Assembly: GCF_018588585.1 (NCBI RefSeq)
Contig: NZ_JAEUFG010000009.1
Coordinates: forward strand, 62,001 to 126,000
Length of the DNA stretch: 64,000 nt
Origin: Bacillus sp. SM2101
GTDB lineage: Bacteria > Bacillota > Bacilli > Bacillales > SM2101
Direction of reading: 5' to 3'
Shown piece after piece: positions 63,812-64,000 of the stretch. The number at the start of each line of letters is the position of its first letter. The stretch's first letter is position 1. The translations under genes and the position numbers were made by a program. The notes beneath the pieces were generated by a model. It saw only the letters and a program-made list of their open reading frames with translations, was not told where the DNA came from and ran no database searches.

Positions 63812-64000
63812 CTATGAAAATATCTGTTCCAAGTGATGGCTCAAATGGTTTATATAGTCATTAACTAACCATTTTAAAGTTACAGGTTGTTTATTTTCTA
63901 ATAAGCATGGTAATTCCCACTGTTCTTTCGTAACATGTTTTAGGAGGTTGACAATTTGTGTATTTAAACCAACCCAAACTATAATGAGGTCATCTGTTTT
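63812..64000 (-). CDS. C-terminal part of a DinB-like (YfiT-type) protein, cut by the window edge
   Basis: 62 codons open to the right edge in one minus-strand frame, ending in TAG at 63812-63814. The residues TLKWLVNDYINHLSHHLEQIF match the closing helix of DinB/YfiT-type four-helix bundles, where His residues bind metal (for example NHLSHHLEQI). The upstream part lies outside the window, so start, length and full metal site cannot be seen. Confidence 0.6.
   Translation of the reverse strand, partial: KTDDLIIVWVGLNTQIVNLLKHVTKEQWELPCLLENKQPVTLKWLVNDYINHLSHHLEQIFS

Overview
The window is AT-rich chromosomal DNA from an endospore-type Firmicute, most likely a Bacillaceae member. The evidence is strong AGGAGG-type ribosome sites, frequent TTG and GTG starts, B. 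subtilis-like gene families (YuxK, YtoQ, YesL, LcfA, intracellular subtilisin, DUF3006, DUF1272) and a Bacillus-type wall teichoic acid locus. I cannot fix the genus from sequence alone. No rRNA, tRNA, CRISPR array, prophage or intact insertion sequence was seen.

Layout. 0-5.5 kb holds a lipoprotein, an SLH surface protein downstream of a TetR regulator, a nitronate monooxygenase with a palindromic operator, a 23-residue membrane peptide and a DCC-family protein. 6-12.5 kb is a biotin locus, bioA-bioD-bioB-bioF-bioH-like-bioC, behind a promoter carrying a BirA-type operator. It uses the BioC/BioH route to pimeloyl-ACP rather than bioW/bioI. 14-18.5 kb holds an orphan tryptophanase and a bifunctional glutathione synthase (gshAB/gshF). 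18.6-22.2 kb holds two tandem, closely related long-chain acyl-CoA ligases. 22.4-33.5 kb is a complete glycan-use locus: surface GH30 enzyme, LacI regulator, ABC importer, cytosolic GH2, YesL-like protein and GH35, with three matching palindromic operators. 34-44.6 kb is a mixed region: a secreted phosphodiesterase with tandem C-terminal modules, GNAT, YtoQ, SRPBCC, FMN-binding protein, alanine symporter, intracellular subtilisin and a zinc-ribbon protein. 44.7-55.6 kb is a wall teichoic acid cluster (tarA on the minus strand; tarD, tarB, tarG, tarI, tarJ, two polymerase-type transferases and tarH on plus). TarI and TarJ point to a poly(ribitol-phosphate) polymer. 56-64 kb holds HelD, a MutS2-like ATPase lacking the Smr domain, a membrane protein, a GNAT, an EamA transporter and the end of a DinB-like gene.

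Most unusual features. (1) The MutS2-like gene has a 0.5-kb leader with a near-consensus promoter, a 7-codon leader peptide whose codons form one arm of a long-range stem, two intrinsic terminators, a second leader ORF that could disarm terminator 2 by pairing, and a third ORF whose stop overlaps the gene's TTG start. This looks like a two-stage, ribosome-sensing attenuator controlling a ribosome-associated ATPase. (2) At least ten intergenic copies or fragments of one 120-180-bp imperfect inverted-repeat family are scattered across the window, in both orientations. They account for much of the otherwise empty sequence between genes.

How the genes work together. The biotin genes form one pathway, and the GH30/ABC/GH2/GH35 genes form one import-and-degrade system. 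The tar genes span precursor synthesis (TarA, B, D, I, J), polymerisation (TarL-like) and export (TarGH). The remainder are mostly independent single genes separated by terminators and repeat elements.
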